DNA of 64,000 bases, from assembly GCF_004343255.1 (NCBI RefSeq), contig NZ_SMDD01000003.1, positions 1-64,000 of the forward strand. Reading direction: 5' to 3'. The stretch comes from Laceyella sacchari. GTDB lineage: Bacteria > Bacillota > Bacilli > Thermoactinomycetales > Thermoactinomycetaceae. This document shows positions 1 to 9,991 of the stretch, in pieces; position 1 is the stretch's first letter; every line of letters starts with the position of its first letter. The position numbers were made by a program, and so were the translations under genes. The notes under the pieces are model-generated. The model had not been told where the DNA came from and searched no databases. It saw nothing but the letters and a program-made list of their open reading frames with translations.

Positions 1-108
1 TGCAACATCGACGATCTAAGAAGGATCTCCTTCTTAACCTCGTTGCTTTATTCCATATCTAATTTTCAAGGTGCGTCTCTCTTTGTTATCACCGCATCGC
101 GGCGACAA
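1..108 (-). other. Probable leader of an rRNA operon running off the left edge
   Basis: Read on the minus strand, this stretch contains CTTGAAAATTAG followed by GCAACGAGGTTAAG, the kind of sequence found in Bacillales rRNA leaders and 16S-23S spacers. It also holds a perfect 9-bp hairpin, TAAGAAGGA/TCCTTCTTA, near positions 17-36, enclosed by a GCAAC/GTTGC outer pairing. No 16S or 23S sequence is inside the window. A good promoter sits directly upstream, so a leader is more likely than an internal spacer. The downstream gene would lie before position 1. Confidence 0.5.
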
Positions 109-113
109 GAAAT

Positions 114-142
114 AATATATCACGCCTATAAAATCATTGCAA
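114..142 (-). promoter_or_regulatory. Vegetative promoter of the putative rRNA operon
   Basis: On the minus strand there is a -35 box TTGCAA (137-142), a 17-nt spacer and a -10 box TATATT (114-119). A GC-rich hairpin (CGCCGC GAT GCGGTG) lies in the early transcript. The spacing is ideal for the main sigma factor. Confidence 0.6.
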
Positions 143-764
143 GTAGTTTTTTAGAAAAAATATAGCTTTCTTTTTCACAGCGATCTCGCATCTTCTCAAA
201 AGCCAGTGTTATCAAGCACTTTGCTGTTATCAATTCTATCACGCACATAAATAAATCTCTTTCTAATATAAAAACCTGATGAGCCGAAGAAGCGAACAAA
301 TCACCCAAAGGACGCTTTCACGGAATCAGATACAAGCTCCTATCTTCCCCGATAAATGCGTCGTGCTGATGCCTACTCCTCAAGCTGAATTTTTATGATG
401 AATAAACATGTCACATTCATGCAGAGGGGAACGATTTTGATAGGTATCACTCGGCACACTCCTATTTGCACCGCATGATCCATCATTTCTCGGCCAACAC
501 CATACGTTAAACATCAAAGCAGGAGATTTTCCATGACAAAGCAACCCAAAGGAATGTATAGAACAAAAAAATGTATGTAATCATTTGAGTTAGTTATGAA
601 TAGCGCTCGGAAGTATTTATTTATTTGATGGACAAGTCTTACTTTGTAGAGAAGATAGGTGTTAAAACGGCTTTTGATCTAAAAATAGTCAGCAACCAGT
701 CTTTGCTACTTGATTATTCCATTTATCTTTAAACCCTCTTTAATAACATGCGATCACACACAAC
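143..764. other. Intergenic stretch without a convincing gene
   Basis: No reading frame with a good ribosome binding site, no tRNA and no repeat is visible between the rRNA-type promoter and the proS terminator. The stretch is AT-rich and probably holds upstream promoter elements. Confidence 0.4.
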
Positions 765-806
765 AAAAAACCCCTTTCTCCAAATTGATTTGGGAAAGGG
801 GGTTCT
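765..806 (-). terminator. Rho-independent terminator after proS
   Basis: A long imperfect stem (CCCCCTTTCCCAAA pairing with TTTGGAGAAAGGGG) is followed on the minus strand by a run of six T. It lies just downstream of the proS stop. Confidence 0.85.
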
Positions 807-816
807 TTCACATAAC

Positions 817-2529
817 TTATTGGTCAGCTCGCTTAATCCAAGCCGGCAATTCATTCAGCAGATCGGCAACCGCCACTTCCTTACTCTCGCCCGAGCGGCG
901 CAGTTTGATCTCAACGAGACCCTCACCCGCTTTGGCTCCCACAGTGATCCGGACGGGAATGCCGAGCAGGTCGGCATCTTTGAATTTCACGCCTGCCCGC
1001 TCCAAACGGTCGTCAAACAGAACTTCGATGCCCGCTTGCTTCAATTCCGCATACAAGCTCTCGGCCACCTTGCTCTGTTCTTCATTCTTCATATTGACGG
1101 CAATCAGGTGAACAGTGAACGGTGCCACCGCAACCGGCCAGATAATGCCGTTTTCGTCATGGTGCTGTTCAATGACAGACGCCACCACACGGGAAATACC
1201 GATTCCATAGCAACCCATGATGAAAGGTTGTTCCTTTCCATTTGCGTCCAAGAAACGGGCGTTCATCGCTTCACTGTAGCGCGTGCCTAGTTTAAAGACA
1301 TGGCCCACTTCAATTCCGCGCTTAAAATGGATCGCGCCGCCGCAACGCGGGCAAACGTCACCTTCTTGGATGTTGCGCAGATCGCCCACCAAATCGACAG
1401 TAAAGTCACGATCGACCTGAACGTGCATCAGATGAGCGTCTACTTCATTGGCACCCACAATCAGGCTACCCAACTGCATGACGGCTTGGTCTGCCAGCAC
1501 CTTCACCTGTTCCTTCAAGCCGACCGGCCCCACAAACCCGCTCGGAACGCCAGCCACTCGGCGAACAGTTTCCTCATCTGCCAATTCACACACGGTGCCT
1601 TCCAACAGATTTTTCACTTTCACATCATTCACTTCGTGGTCACCGCGCACCAGAACCAGCACAGGTTCACCGTCAACAACGAACAACAAGCTTTTCACCA
1701 ACCGTTCCGGGCCCACTTGCAAGAATGACGCGACTTCTTCAATCGAGCGTTTTCCTGGGGTGGCTACCTTTTCAATAGCTGAGCCTGCCACTCGCTCCTC
1801 TGCTTGCGTTTCGCCAACGACGGTCGCCATCTCAATATTAGCCGCGTAGTCACACGAAGCACACATCGCGATCGTATCTTCACCGGCATCAGACAAGACC
1901 ATGAATTCATGGGTGCCTTTCCCACCAATTGCCCCTGCATCCGCTTCTACCGCACGGAAGTCAAGACCCAATCGGGTGAAAATGTTTTGGTAAGCTTGGT
2001 ACATGTCTTCATACGTTTTGTCAAGCGACTCCCGATCAGCATGGAAAGAATAGGCGTCTTTCATCAAAAACTCACGCCCGCGCAACAGGCCGGAGCGAGG
2101 CCGTTTTTCGTCACGGAATTTGGTTTGGATCTGGTACAGGGACATAGGCAGTTTTTTGTAGGAATTGATCTCTCCCCGCAACAGATTGGTAATCACCTCT
2201 TCATGGGTCGGCCCAGCCGCGAATTCCCGGTCATGGCGGTCTTTCACTTTGAACAGTTCCGGGCCGTACGCGTCCCAACGACCCGTCTCTTGCCACAGTT
2301 CAGATGGATGGAGTGCTGGGAGCAACAACTCTTGGGCTCCAATGCGATCCATCTCTTCCCGCACGATGTTCGACACTTTGTTTAAGACGCGATATCCCAA
2401 TGGCAGATATGTATAAATTCCCGCCGCCAATTGGCGGATATATCCCGCCCGTAACATCAATTGATGGCTGACCATTTCCGCTTCACTTACCGTACGCAAA
2501 GTCGGCATAAGTGCATTTTTTTGCCGCAT
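817..2529 (-). CDS. proS: Prolyl-tRNA synthetase
   Basis: Cytoplasmic class II enzyme that charges tRNA-Pro with proline. The 570-residue product matches the bacterial-type length. Class II motif 2 is visible as [17 protein letters not shown] near residue 140 and motif 3 as GIGISR near residue 440. Between them (roughly 220-400) lies the YbaK-like editing insertion, and the C-terminus is the anticodon-binding domain. I chose the ATG at 2529 ([11 protein letters not shown]) because AGAGGG lies about 8 nt upstream; an ATG 24 nt earlier overlaps that site and would have none. It ends the rpsB-to-proS run, but polC, which follows proS in B. subtilis, is absent here. No T-box motif is visible upstream. 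Confidence 0.97.
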   Translation of the reverse strand: MRQKNALMPTLRTVSEAEMVSHQLMLRAGYIRQLAAGIYTYLPLGYRVLNKVSNIVREEMDRIGAQELLLPALHPSELWQETGRWDAYGPELFKVKDRHDREFAAGPTHEEVITNLLRGEINSYKKLPMSLYQIQTKFRDEKRPRSGLLRGREFLMKDAYSFHADRESLDKTYEDMYQAYQNIFTRLGLDFRAVEADAGAIGGKGTHEFMVLSDAGEDTIAMCASCDYAANIEMATVVGETQAEERVAGSAIEKVATPGKRSIEEVASFLQVGPERLVKSLLFVVDGEPVLVLVRGDHEVNDVKVKNLLEGTVCELADEETVRRVAGVPSGFVGPVGLKEQVKVLADQAVMQLGSLIVGANEVDAHLMHVQVDRDFTVDLVGDLRNIQEGDVCPRCGGAIHFKRGIEVGHVFKLGTRYSEAMNARFLDANGKEQPFIMGCYGIGISRVVASVIEQHHDENGIIWPVAVAPFTVHLIAVNMKNEEQSKVAESLYAELKQAGIEVLFDDRLERAGVKFKDADLLGIPVRITVGAKAGEGLVEIKLRRSGESKEVAVADLLNELPAWIKRADQ

Positions 2530-2723
2530 ACAACAATCCCTCTCTTTTTCCATTACGCTACATCACTCATAATCATACAAAAAATCACGAAGAGATAAAA
2601 GCCGATGTTTTATTTCCCCTTCGCTTCACACATGACAAATGGCATCAGGTACATCGTTTCCCAACACTTCAACAGCCCACTTAATTGGCTTGGCACGCAT
2701 CGGATGCAAATTCACGACATGAG

Positions 2724-2760
2724 AAAAACCGAAGCCCATCTCAGATGAACTTCGGTTTAA
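2724..2760 (-). terminator. Terminator after rseP
   Basis: The stem AAACCGAAG/CTTCGGTTT is followed by TTTCTC on the minus strand, between rseP and proS. It suggests that proS is at least partly transcribed separately. Confidence 0.7.
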
Positions 2761-2767
2761 TTGAAAC

Positions 2768-4027
2768 CTACGAAAAAAAGATCTTTCTGATGTCGTTGTA
2801 TGTAACGAAAATCATCAGCATCATCAACAGTGCAAAGCCGACAAAATGCACCATGCTTTCTTTCGTGGGGTCAATCGGCCGGCGACGGATTGCCTCCAAA
2901 CCGATAAAAACAAGCCGACTGCCATCTAGGGCCGGAATAGGAAGCAGGTTGAAAATCCCCAAGTTTAAACTCAACAGTGCGGTGATCTGGATCAAAGGTT
3001 CGATCCCGCTCTGAGCGGCCTTCCCGGTGATATTACCCATCTGGACCGGACCGCCGAGGCTTTCAACAGACATTTGGCCTGTCACCAATTTGCCAAGGCT
3101 GTCCACGATCATAACCGTCCAATCATACGTCTTGGTAAATCCTGCACCGATCGCTTCCCCGAACGAAGCATCCCGTCTCATCTCATCTTGGAGAAACTGC
3201 ACACCGATTTGATACAATTCCCCATTTTTTTGAGGGGTGACCCCGAATTCCTTCACCTGCTCACCGCGCTTGACGGTCACCTTCACTTCCTGGCCTTTGG
3301 ACTCGATCAACGCATACCGCAATTGATCCATATTCCGGACTTCTTTGCCATCAACCGCCGTGATCAAATCCCCAGCCTGGATACCGGCTTTGGCTGCAGG
3401 CGAATTGGCCACTACTTCATCCACTGGCAACCGATCTTCGATTCCAGACATCATCGTAAGCACGGTAAAGAGGATCACCGTCAACACAATGTTGAACAAG
3501 GGGCCGGCAAAAATGGCCATCGCCTTTTGTCCAGTCGTTTTAGAACCAAACTGACGATCCAAGGGTGCGATCTGCATCACATTTTTCTGATCGTAATGAA
3601 TCATCGCCTGGGGATGCAGTGCATAGCGATGCTCGCGGCCATCTTGATCTTCGAGCAAGATGTAAAGCTCCTTCTCCAAGTCAGCCTCCACCACGCGACC
3701 CATTACGACCGCTTGATCTTGTTGCGGCGGCTCGTAAAGGTAGACATGATCCAGCTTGTCTGCCGTCTGCGTAGCATAAACAAGCGTGCCCGTTTTCAAC
3801 TCCACCAACTCGGCATCTTCACCAGCCATGCGCACAAAGCCGCCCAACGGCAAGGCCCGAATCGAATACAACGTTTCCCCGTGGATCTTACCGAAAATCT
3901 TCGGTCCAAAACCGATCGCAAACTCCCTGACCAATATCCCTGCACGCTTGGCGAAGAGAAAATGGCCCAACTCATGGATAAACACCAAAAAACTCAGCAC
4001 CAATATAAACACAATCACTTGTTGCAT
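2768..4027 (-). CDS. rseP: Site-2 (intramembrane) zinc metalloprotease RseP/RasP
   Basis: Membrane protease that clips anti-sigma factors and signal-peptide remnants inside the bilayer. The 419-residue product has the HELGH zinc motif at residues 18-22 within the first membrane segment, a PDZ domain at about 205-260, and the distal LDG motif at 367-369 (LLPIPALDG). These are the three hallmarks of the S2P family. It sits between dxr and proS exactly as rasP does in B. subtilis, where RasP acts in the SigW and SigV stress pathways. The targets in this organism are not visible here. Confidence 0.95.
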   Translation of the reverse strand: MQQVIVFILVLSFLVFIHELGHFLFAKRAGILVREFAIGFGPKIFGKIHGETLYSIRALPLGGFVRMAGEDAELVELKTGTLVYATQTADKLDHVYLYEPPQQDQAVVMGRVVEADLEKELYILLEDQDGREHRYALHPQAMIHYDQKNVMQIAPLDRQFGSKTTGQKAMAIFAGPLFNIVLTVILFTVLTMMSGIEDRLPVDEVVANSPAAKAGIQAGDLITAVDGKEVRNMDQLRYALIESKGQEVKVTVKRGEQVKEFGVTPQKNGELYQIGVQFLQDEMRRDASFGEAIGAGFTKTYDWTVMIVDSLGKLVTGQMSVESLGGPVQMGNITGKAAQSGIEPLIQITALLSLNLGIFNLLPIPALDGSRLVFIGLEAIRRRPIDPTKESMVHFVGFALLMMLMIFVTYNDIRKIFFS

Positions 4028-4068
4028 GGGTTTTCACCACCATCCGGTAATCAACAGCCTCAAACCAT

Positions 4069-5226
4069 CTACACCGAGTGCAGCATGACGTCGGAAGCAA
4101 ATTGCCGTGCCCACATGTCGGCTTCATCAATTTCTTCCAGCGATGGGCAGGAAACCGGAGTGTGCGCATTTAGCGCTCGCTCCAACACTTCTTCGATCAT
4201 CAAGAAGGAACAGTTTCCTTTGAGGAAGGCGGCGACTGCAACTTCATTGGCCGCATTTAAAACGGTCGTCATGGTTCCTCCAGCTTTACCCGCTTCATAA
4301 GCCATCCGCAAACACGGATACCGGTTAAAATCAGCTGGGCGGAAATCGAGCCGAGCCAACTTCAGCAAGTCCAACCGCTCTGTCATCAGCGGCAACCGGC
4401 GCGGATAGGACAGCGCGTATTGGATAGGCACTTTCATATCCGGTGTGCCGAGCTGAGCCATGACCGCCCCATCGCGAAATTCGACCAAGGAATGAATAAT
4501 GCTTTGAGGATGAAGAATTACATCTATTTTCTCATATGGCAAATCAAATAACCAGTGTGCTTCAATCACTTCAAAGCCTTTGTTCATCATCGTTGCCGAA
4601 TCGATGGTGACTTTGGCGCCCATGGCCCAGTTCGGATGTTTCAGCGCCATTTCCACAGTAACGTCTTTCAACTCTTCCCTTGTGCGATCCCGGAAGGACC
4701 CACCGGAGGCGGTCACCAACAACCGCACAACATCTTCAAAATGTTCTCCGTTCAAACATTGAAAGATCGCGGAATGCTCGCTGTCGACGGGAAGAATGGG
4801 GACACCGTTCCGTTTGGCTTCGGCTGTGACGATATGACCTGCCGTCACCAGTGTTTCTTTGTTGGCTAAGGCCACTTTCTTCTTCGCCCGAATGGCGGCC
4901 AAGGTAGGCCTTAACCCCGCACTCCCCACCAACGCCGACAAAACAACCGTCGCATCCTGATGTGCCGCCACTTCTAGCATGCCTTTCTCGCCCCACAACA
5001 CGTTGATGTGGGATGGGATTTCCCGTGCCACTCGCTCAGCCGCCTCTTTCGTTTTCATGGCGACAAGCAATGGTTGAAATTGTTTTACTTGCTCAATCAT
5101 TTTATCGACATTGGTTCCGGCAGCCAGGGCAACCACTTGATATTCCTCTGGATGCTGTGCAACCACATCCAACGTACTCGTCCCAATTGAGCCCGTCGAG
5201 CCGAGAATCGCTATCTTCTCCGGCAT
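4069..5226 (-). CDS. dxr: 1-deoxy-D-xylulose 5-phosphate reductoisomerase
   Basis: Second step of the MEP pathway to isoprenoids: rearranges and reduces DXP to MEP with NADPH. The nucleotide-binding loop [14 protein letters not shown] is at residues 9-22. The metal-binding [11 protein letters not shown] segment, the ASGGSFRD loop and the [14 protein letters not shown] segment are all present. Length (385) is normal. The ATG follows AGGGGAGGAATAAAG. It lies in the lipid-precursor run uppS-cdsA-dxr with a 15-nt gap to cdsA, consistent with co-transcription and a supply of isoprenoid units to UppS. Confidence 0.97.
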   Translation of the reverse strand: MPEKIAILGSTGSIGTSTLDVVAQHPEEYQVVALAAGTNVDKMIEQVKQFQPLLVAMKTKEAAERVAREIPSHINVLWGEKGMLEVAAHQDATVVLSALVGSAGLRPTLAAIRAKKKVALANKETLVTAGHIVTAEAKRNGVPILPVDSEHSAIFQCLNGEHFEDVVRLLVTASGGSFRDRTREELKDVTVEMALKHPNWAMGAKVTIDSATMMNKGFEVIEAHWLFDLPYEKIDVILHPQSIIHSLVEFRDGAVMAQLGTPDMKVPIQYALSYPRRLPLMTERLDLLKLARLDFRPADFNRYPCLRMAYEAGKAGGTMTTVLNAANEVAVAAFLKGNCSFLMIEEVLERALNAHTPVSCPSLEEIDEADMWARQFASDVMLHSV

Positions 5227-5241
5227 CTTTATTCCTCCCCT

Positions 5242-6039
5242 TTACACCACCTGAAACAGATACAAGATGATAAACGTGAAAATAAGACTATCAAAACGAT
5301 CCAACACACCGCCATGTCCGGGCAATATGGTGCCGGAATCCTTCACGCCTACACTTCGTTTCCAAGCGGACTCCACCAAATCGCCCACTTGCCCCACGAT
5401 CGTGATCAACAAACCGATTCCAATTGCAAACATAATGTTGCCCAATCCCGACACAATGCAGATGATCAGACTCATTATCAGTCCAAACAGCACTCCGCCG
5501 AGCGATCCTTCAATCGTCTTATTGGGGCTGATGTCCGGCCACAATTTGCGTTGGCCCCATCGTTTGCCGATGAAATACGCACCTGAATCATTGGCCCACG
5601 TTACCAAGATCGCCAACAGCGACCATGTCAAACCGTCCGGTTTCCAAATCGTCTGCATCATGTAGGAAAACCCATACCCTATATATATGGCACCGACAAA
5701 CAGATAAGCCATCTGAAAGAGATCAAACCGATTTCGGCTCAGAACGATCAGAACCATGTAAAGGGCAAGGCCACACATCATGGGGGCGGGGTCCTGCAAG
5801 AAAGCCGCTGTGGGCAGCATATGCTCTTTTATCAAGCCGCTTAAAAACAACAGCGCAACAATCCCGACACCGATGAGCGTTTGCAAGCTGGTGAGGGGAG
5901 TCCGATTCATTTTGGCATATTCCAAAAACGAAAGAACGGCCAACAAAAACATCATACCCGTATACAGCCAGCCGCCTGCATAGGCGATGAGCAAGAATCC
6001 CACAGCCCCTAATACACCTGTAATGATACGTTCCTTCAT
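5242..6039 (-). CDS. cdsA: Phosphatidate cytidylyltransferase
   Basis: Integral membrane enzyme making CDP-diacylglycerol from phosphatidic acid and CTP, the branch point for phospholipids. The 265-residue protein has multiple hydrophobic segments and the family signature near the C-terminus: SAWKRSVGVKDSGTILPGHG followed by GVLDRFD, including the conserved K-D and H-G-G..D-R..D residues. It lies 18 nt after uppS and 15 nt before dxr, the conserved Bacillales arrangement. Confidence 0.96.
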   Translation of the reverse strand: MKERIITGVLGAVGFLLIAYAGGWLYTGMMFLLAVLSFLEYAKMNRTPLTSLQTLIGVGIVALLFLSGLIKEHMLPTAAFLQDPAPMMCGLALYMVLIVLSRNRFDLFQMAYLFVGAIYIGYGFSYMMQTIWKPDGLTWSLLAILVTWANDSGAYFIGKRWGQRKLWPDISPNKTIEGSLGGVLFGLIMSLIICIVSGLGNIMFAIGIGLLITIVGQVGDLVESAWKRSVGVKDSGTILPGHGGVLDRFDSLIFTFIILYLFQVV

Positions 6040-6057
6040 ATACTATTCCCCTGTCTA

Positions 6058-6849
6058 TTACACCGCTCCAAACCGACGCGAACGACCTTGAAAGTCTTCG
6101 ATCGCTTCATAGAATATTTCATCGGTAAAGTCAGGCCAAAGTACATCCGTAAACAACAGTTCGCTATACGCCAATTGCCACAACAAGAAATTGCTGACGC
6201 GGATTTCCCCGCTGGTGCGAATGACTAAGTCGGGATCAGGCAATCCCTTGGTCAACAAATATTGACTCATCAATTGTTCATTCACTTGTTCCTTATCAAT
6301 ATGACCATTTTGTACGTCATCTATAATCCGGTGAACGGCTTGAAGGATTTCATCCCGAGAACCGTAATTGATCGCAAAATTTAGGATAAGACCCGTATTA
6401 TCTTTGGTTTTCTCTTCAAACGCCAACAGGGCTTGCTGAGTGGCCGAGGGAGTTTTGCTTTTCTCGCCCAGCATTTGCACTTTTACGTTACGCTCGATCA
6501 ATTCATTCAAGTCGGTCTTCAAAAATTCAATAGGCAATTTCATCAAGTATTCCACTTCGTCTTGCGGACGTTTCCAATTCTCTGTGGAAAAGGAATAGAA
6601 CGTTAGCACTTTGATTCCCAGCGCATCAGCGGCGCGAATGGTTTCGCGCACACGCTTCATTCCTTGGGCATGGCCCGCTGTACGCGGAAGGCCGCGCTTT
6701 TTGGCCCATCGCCCGTTTCCATCTGTGATGATGGCAACATGCTCCGGCAAGGGCGCAGACTTGATGGATTCCAACAGTTCCTCTTTCGTTCTTTTCGCGC
6801 CTTTATCTGGATTTTCTGCACTTACAAAGCGCTTCAACGATTTGATCAT
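6058..6849 (-). CDS. uppS: Isoprenyl transferase (undecaprenyl diphosphate synthase)
   Basis: Condenses isopentenyl diphosphate onto farnesyl diphosphate to make the C55 lipid carrier of cell-wall synthesis. The catalytic loop DGNGRWAKKRGLPRTAGH lies near residues 43-60 and the C-terminal RTSGEIRVSNFLLWQ segment binds the substrate. Length (263) is usual, with a short basic N-terminal extension of about 35 residues before the core. The ATG is preceded by GGGGGAA. A terminator and an unusual inverted repeat separate it from frr, so it may have its own promoter, which I could not identify. Confidence 0.96.
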   Translation of the reverse strand: MIKSLKRFVSAENPDKGAKRTKEELLESIKSAPLPEHVAIITDGNGRWAKKRGLPRTAGHAQGMKRVRETIRAADALGIKVLTFYSFSTENWKRPQDEVEYLMKLPIEFLKTDLNELIERNVKVQMLGEKSKTPSATQQALLAFEEKTKDNTGLILNFAINYGSRDEILQAVHRIIDDVQNGHIDKEQVNEQLMSQYLLTKGLPDPDLVIRTSGEIRVSNFLLWQLAYSELLFTDVLWPDFTDEIFYEAIEDFQGRSRRFGAV

Positions 6850-6883
6850 AGAACATTCCCCCGAACCAAGAACTCATCTCGCC

Positions 6884-6946
6884 AGGGCGTGTCATGAAAA
6901 CGGCCCCCGGCCGTCTGACTTGTTCAGACACGCCCCAGACAAGCAA
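6884..6946. repeat. Compound inverted repeat between frr and uppS
   Basis: GGGCGTGTC and GACACGCCC (9 bp) bracket an inner ACGGCC/GGCCGT pairing. The two ends read inward as GGGCGTGTCATGAAAAC and GGGCGTGTCTGAACAAG, so they resemble imperfect terminal repeats of a tiny element about 55-60 bp long. It may be only an RNA hairpin in the uppS leader, or a decayed miniature element. Confidence 0.4.
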
Positions 6947-6960
6947 GGCTAATGTAGATA

Positions 6961-6987
6961 GAAAACCCCCTCGAAAGCGAAGGGGTT
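6961..6987 (-). terminator. Terminator after frr
   Basis: AACCCCTTCG...CGAGGGGGTTTTC on the minus strand: a compact GC-rich stem followed by T residues, between frr and uppS. Confidence 0.8.
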
Positions 6988-7017
6988 CCCACCCAGACCA
7001 TGCTCTATTGAACCACG

Positions 7018-7572
7018 TTAAATCTCCATGATTTCTTTCTCTTTATCTCCCACCACTTGGTCCACTTCTTTGATGAAACGGTCTGTCAGTTTTTGAATTT
7101 CTTCTTGGCCACGACGGGAAGTGTCTTCAGGAATGTCTCCGTTTTTCTCCATTTTTTTCAGCTCATCATTGGCATCCCGGCGAACGTTACGGATGGCGAT
7201 TTTCGCTTCTTCACCCATTTTGCGCGCCACTTTTACCAACTCAGTCCGGCGTTCTTCCGTCAGTGCCGGAATGGTGATGCGAATGACACTCCCGTCATTG
7301 GTTGGGGTCAACCCCAACTCCGATTTCAAGATCGCACGCTCAATCTCGTTCAGAACGGATTTGTCCCAAGGCTGGATCAACAGCGTGCGCGGGTCCGGCG
7401 CCGAGATGTTGGCGGTTTGGTTGATTGGCATCTCAGAACCATAATATTCAACCATCACCTTATCCAGAATCGCAGGATTAGCCCGTCCCGCACGCAGTGT
7501 CAACAAGTCTTTCTTCAACACTTGGATGGCCTTGTCCATTTTGTCTTGCGCCTGGTTTTTCACCTGGTTCAT
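7018..7572 (-). CDS. frr: Ribosome recycling factor
   Basis: Splits post-termination ribosomes together with EF-G. The 184-residue length and the conserved segments LRAGRANPAILDKV (about 26-39) and RRDANDELKKMEKNGDIPED (about 130-149) are typical of RRF. The ATG follows AAAGGGGAGCGTATAAGT. Only 2 nt separate it from the pyrH stop, so the two are translationally coupled neighbours. Confidence 0.97.
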   Translation of the reverse strand: MNQVKNQAQDKMDKAIQVLKKDLLTLRAGRANPAILDKVMVEYYGSEMPINQTANISAPDPRTLLIQPWDKSVLNEIERAILKSELGLTPTNDGSVIRITIPALTEERRTELVKVARKMGEEAKIAIRNVRRDANDELKKMEKNGDIPEDTSRRGQEEIQKLTDRFIKEVDQVVGDKEKEIMEI

Positions 7573-7574
7573 AC

Positions 7575-8381
<807 letters not shown>

Positions 8382-9035
8382 TTAGTCTTTCTTCACTTGA
8401 GCCATTACTTCTTCTACGAAGTTGTCTTGGCGTTTTTCAAGACCTTCACCCATCTCGAAGCGGACGAAACGGCGAATGTTGATGTTTTCTCCAATTCTGG
8501 CGATCAATTCTTTGGTTACTTGGTCAATCGTTTTGTCGGAGTCTTTCACGAATGCTTGGTCAACCAAGCAGATTTCTTTGAAGTGTTTGGTCAGGCGGCC
8601 TTCCACCATTTTGTCGACGATGTTAGCCGGTTTGCCTTCTTGCAGGGCTTGTTGTCTGAGGATTTCACGCTCTTTTTCGATCTCTTCTTGTGGGATTTCT
8701 TCACGACGAACATATTTGGGGCTCATCGCAGCGATTTGCATCGCAACATCTTTAACGAATTGACGGAAATCTTCGTTTTTGGCAACGAAATCGGTCTCAC
8801 AGTTTACTTCAACGAGCACGCCGATCCGTCCGCCAGCATGTATGTAGGATTCAACAATCCCCTCAGCCGCAATGCGGTCCGATTTTTTCTCAGCTTTGGC
8901 GATCCCTTTCTCACGCAGGTACTCGATCGCTTTGTTCATGTCCCCACCAGTTTCGGTGAGTGCTTTTTTACAATCCATCATGCCTGCGCCGGTTTTTTCG
9001 CGCAGTTCCTTTACCATAGCAGCAGTAATTGCCAT
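8382..9035 (-). CDS. tsf: Elongation factor Ts (short form)
   Basis: Guanine-nucleotide exchange factor for EF-Tu. The N-terminal UBA-like domain reads [16 protein letters not shown] (about 10-25) and the core has the [10 protein letters not shown] motif near residue 81. At 217 residues it is clearly shorter than the roughly 290-residue B. subtilis protein and closer to the compact form of some thermophiles. The ATG follows AAGGAGGACCTCAC. It lies after rpsB with a terminator-like hairpin in between, so its level may be set below that of S2. Confidence 0.96.
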   Translation of the reverse strand: MAITAAMVKELREKTGAGMMDCKKALTETGGDMNKAIEYLREKGIAKAEKKSDRIAAEGIVESYIHAGGRIGVLVEVNCETDFVAKNEDFRQFVKDVAMQIAAMSPKYVRREEIPQEEIEKEREILRQQALQEGKPANIVDKMVEGRLTKHFKEICLVDQAFVKDSDKTIDQVTKELIARIGENINIRRFVRFEMGEGLEKRQDNFVEEVMAQVKKD

Positions 9036-9063
9036 GTGAGGTCCTCCTTAAGTTTTTTGCGTA

Positions 9064-9108
9064 TAAAAAGGGGTGGGCAAGAAACGCATTTGTTTCATGC
9101 CACCCTCT
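9064..9108 (-). terminator. Hairpin between rpsB and tsf
   Basis: GGGTGGCATGAAAC pairs with GTTTCTTGCCCACCC and is followed by TTTTTA on the minus strand. It is probably a partial terminator or an mRNA-stabilising stem, since tsf normally shares the rpsB transcript. Confidence 0.7.
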
Positions 9109-9116
9109 TTCACTCA

Positions 9117-9824
9117 TTAAGAAGCAGTTGTGCTTTGTTGCTCGCCTTGACGACCTTCCAAAATCGCATCAGCAATTTTGCCGGTGAACAGACGAACGGC
9201 ACGGATGGCATCATCGTTACCCGGGATGACATAATCGACTTCGTCCGGATCGCAGTTGGTGTCAACAATCGCCACGATTGGGATGTTGAGCTTGCGAGCT
9301 TCGGCCACCGCGATGCGCTCTTTGCGCGGGTCGATCACGAAGAGAGCGTCAGGCAGTTTTTTCATGTGCTTGATGCCGCCCAAGAATTTCTCCAGTTTGG
9401 CTTGCTCCTTCTTCAGAAGAATAACTTCTTTTTTCGGAAGCACATCAAACGTGCCGTCTTCTTCCATACGCTCCAAATCATGCAGGCGCTCGATGCGTTT
9501 GCGGATGGTTTGGAAGTTGGTGAGCGTACCACCCAACCAACGGTGGTTCACATAGAACATATCGCAACGCGCAGCTTCTTCTTTCACTGCCTCTTGCGCT
9601 TGTTTTTTGGTACCAACGAACAGGACGTTGCCGCCGTTCGCAGACAGTTCGCGTACGAAGTTGTACGCTTGTTCCATCATTTTGACGGTTTTTTGCAGGT
9701 CGATGATGTAGATTCCGTTACGTTCGGTGAAGATGTACTTGCTCATTTTGGGGTTCCAACGACGGGTTTGGTGTCCGAAGTGTACCCCGGCTTCCAACAA
9801 TTGTTTCATGGATACAACTGCCAT
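9117..9824 (-). CDS. rpsB: Small ribosomal subunit protein uS2
   Basis: Structural protein of the 30S subunit. The 235-residue product begins [19 protein letters not shown] and contains [15 protein letters not shown] near residue 90 and [18 protein letters not shown] near residue 155, all conserved in S2. The ATG follows AAGGAGGACTTACCCAT. It has its own promoter and a structured leader. In B. subtilis the fla/che operon separates codY from rpsB; here codY is the next gene downstream. Confidence 0.98.
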   Translation of the reverse strand: MAVVSMKQLLEAGVHFGHQTRRWNPKMSKYIFTERNGIYIIDLQKTVKMMEQAYNFVRELSANGGNVLFVGTKKQAQEAVKEEAARCDMFYVNHRWLGGTLTNFQTIRKRIERLHDLERMEEDGTFDVLPKKEVILLKKEQAKLEKFLGGIKHMKKLPDALFVIDPRKERIAVAEARKLNIPIVAIVDTNCDPDEVDYVIPGNDDAIRAVRLFTGKIADAILEGRQGEQQSTTAS

Positions 9825-9944
9825 ATGGGTAAGTCCTCCTTAAGTTTGGTTTTTATCCTCCGCCGAAGTCATCGAGGACAGTAACCGGGATCAAACCGGC
9901 ACCACCTGTCCGCTACCTCGACGTGTGTGTTCGCACCATTCAAG
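9825..9944 (-). other. Structured 5' leader of rpsB
   Basis: The roughly 115-nt leader contains a long-range pairing: GACAG pairs with CTGTC, extended by CGAGG with CCTCG across a small bulge. A GCCGG...CCGG element lies in the loop. A fold like this would suit autoregulation by S2, but this is inference from visible base pairing only. Confidence 0.4.
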
Positions 9945-9974
9945 AATATACCATATCCCTATTCGGCTACGCAA
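9945..9974 (-). promoter_or_regulatory. Promoter of rpsB-tsf
   Basis: On the minus strand: -35 TTGCGT (9969-9974), an 18-nt spacer, and -10 TATATT (9945-9950). Confidence 0.55.
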
Positions 9975-9991
9975 GTTGTAATCGCGATTTG

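Noticed and set aside
126-308. 60-codon minus-strand frame in the first 300 bases
   Set aside because: It overlaps the rRNA-type promoter boxes and has no ribosome binding site.
2530-2723. T-box riboswitch before proS
   Set aside because: No GGTGGnACCGCG-like element or specifier hairpin is present in the proS upstream region.
3074-4300. Plus-strand open frame of 408 codons opposite rseP and dxr
   Set aside because: It spans two real minus-strand genes and shows His/Gln-rich antisense composition with no family resemblance.
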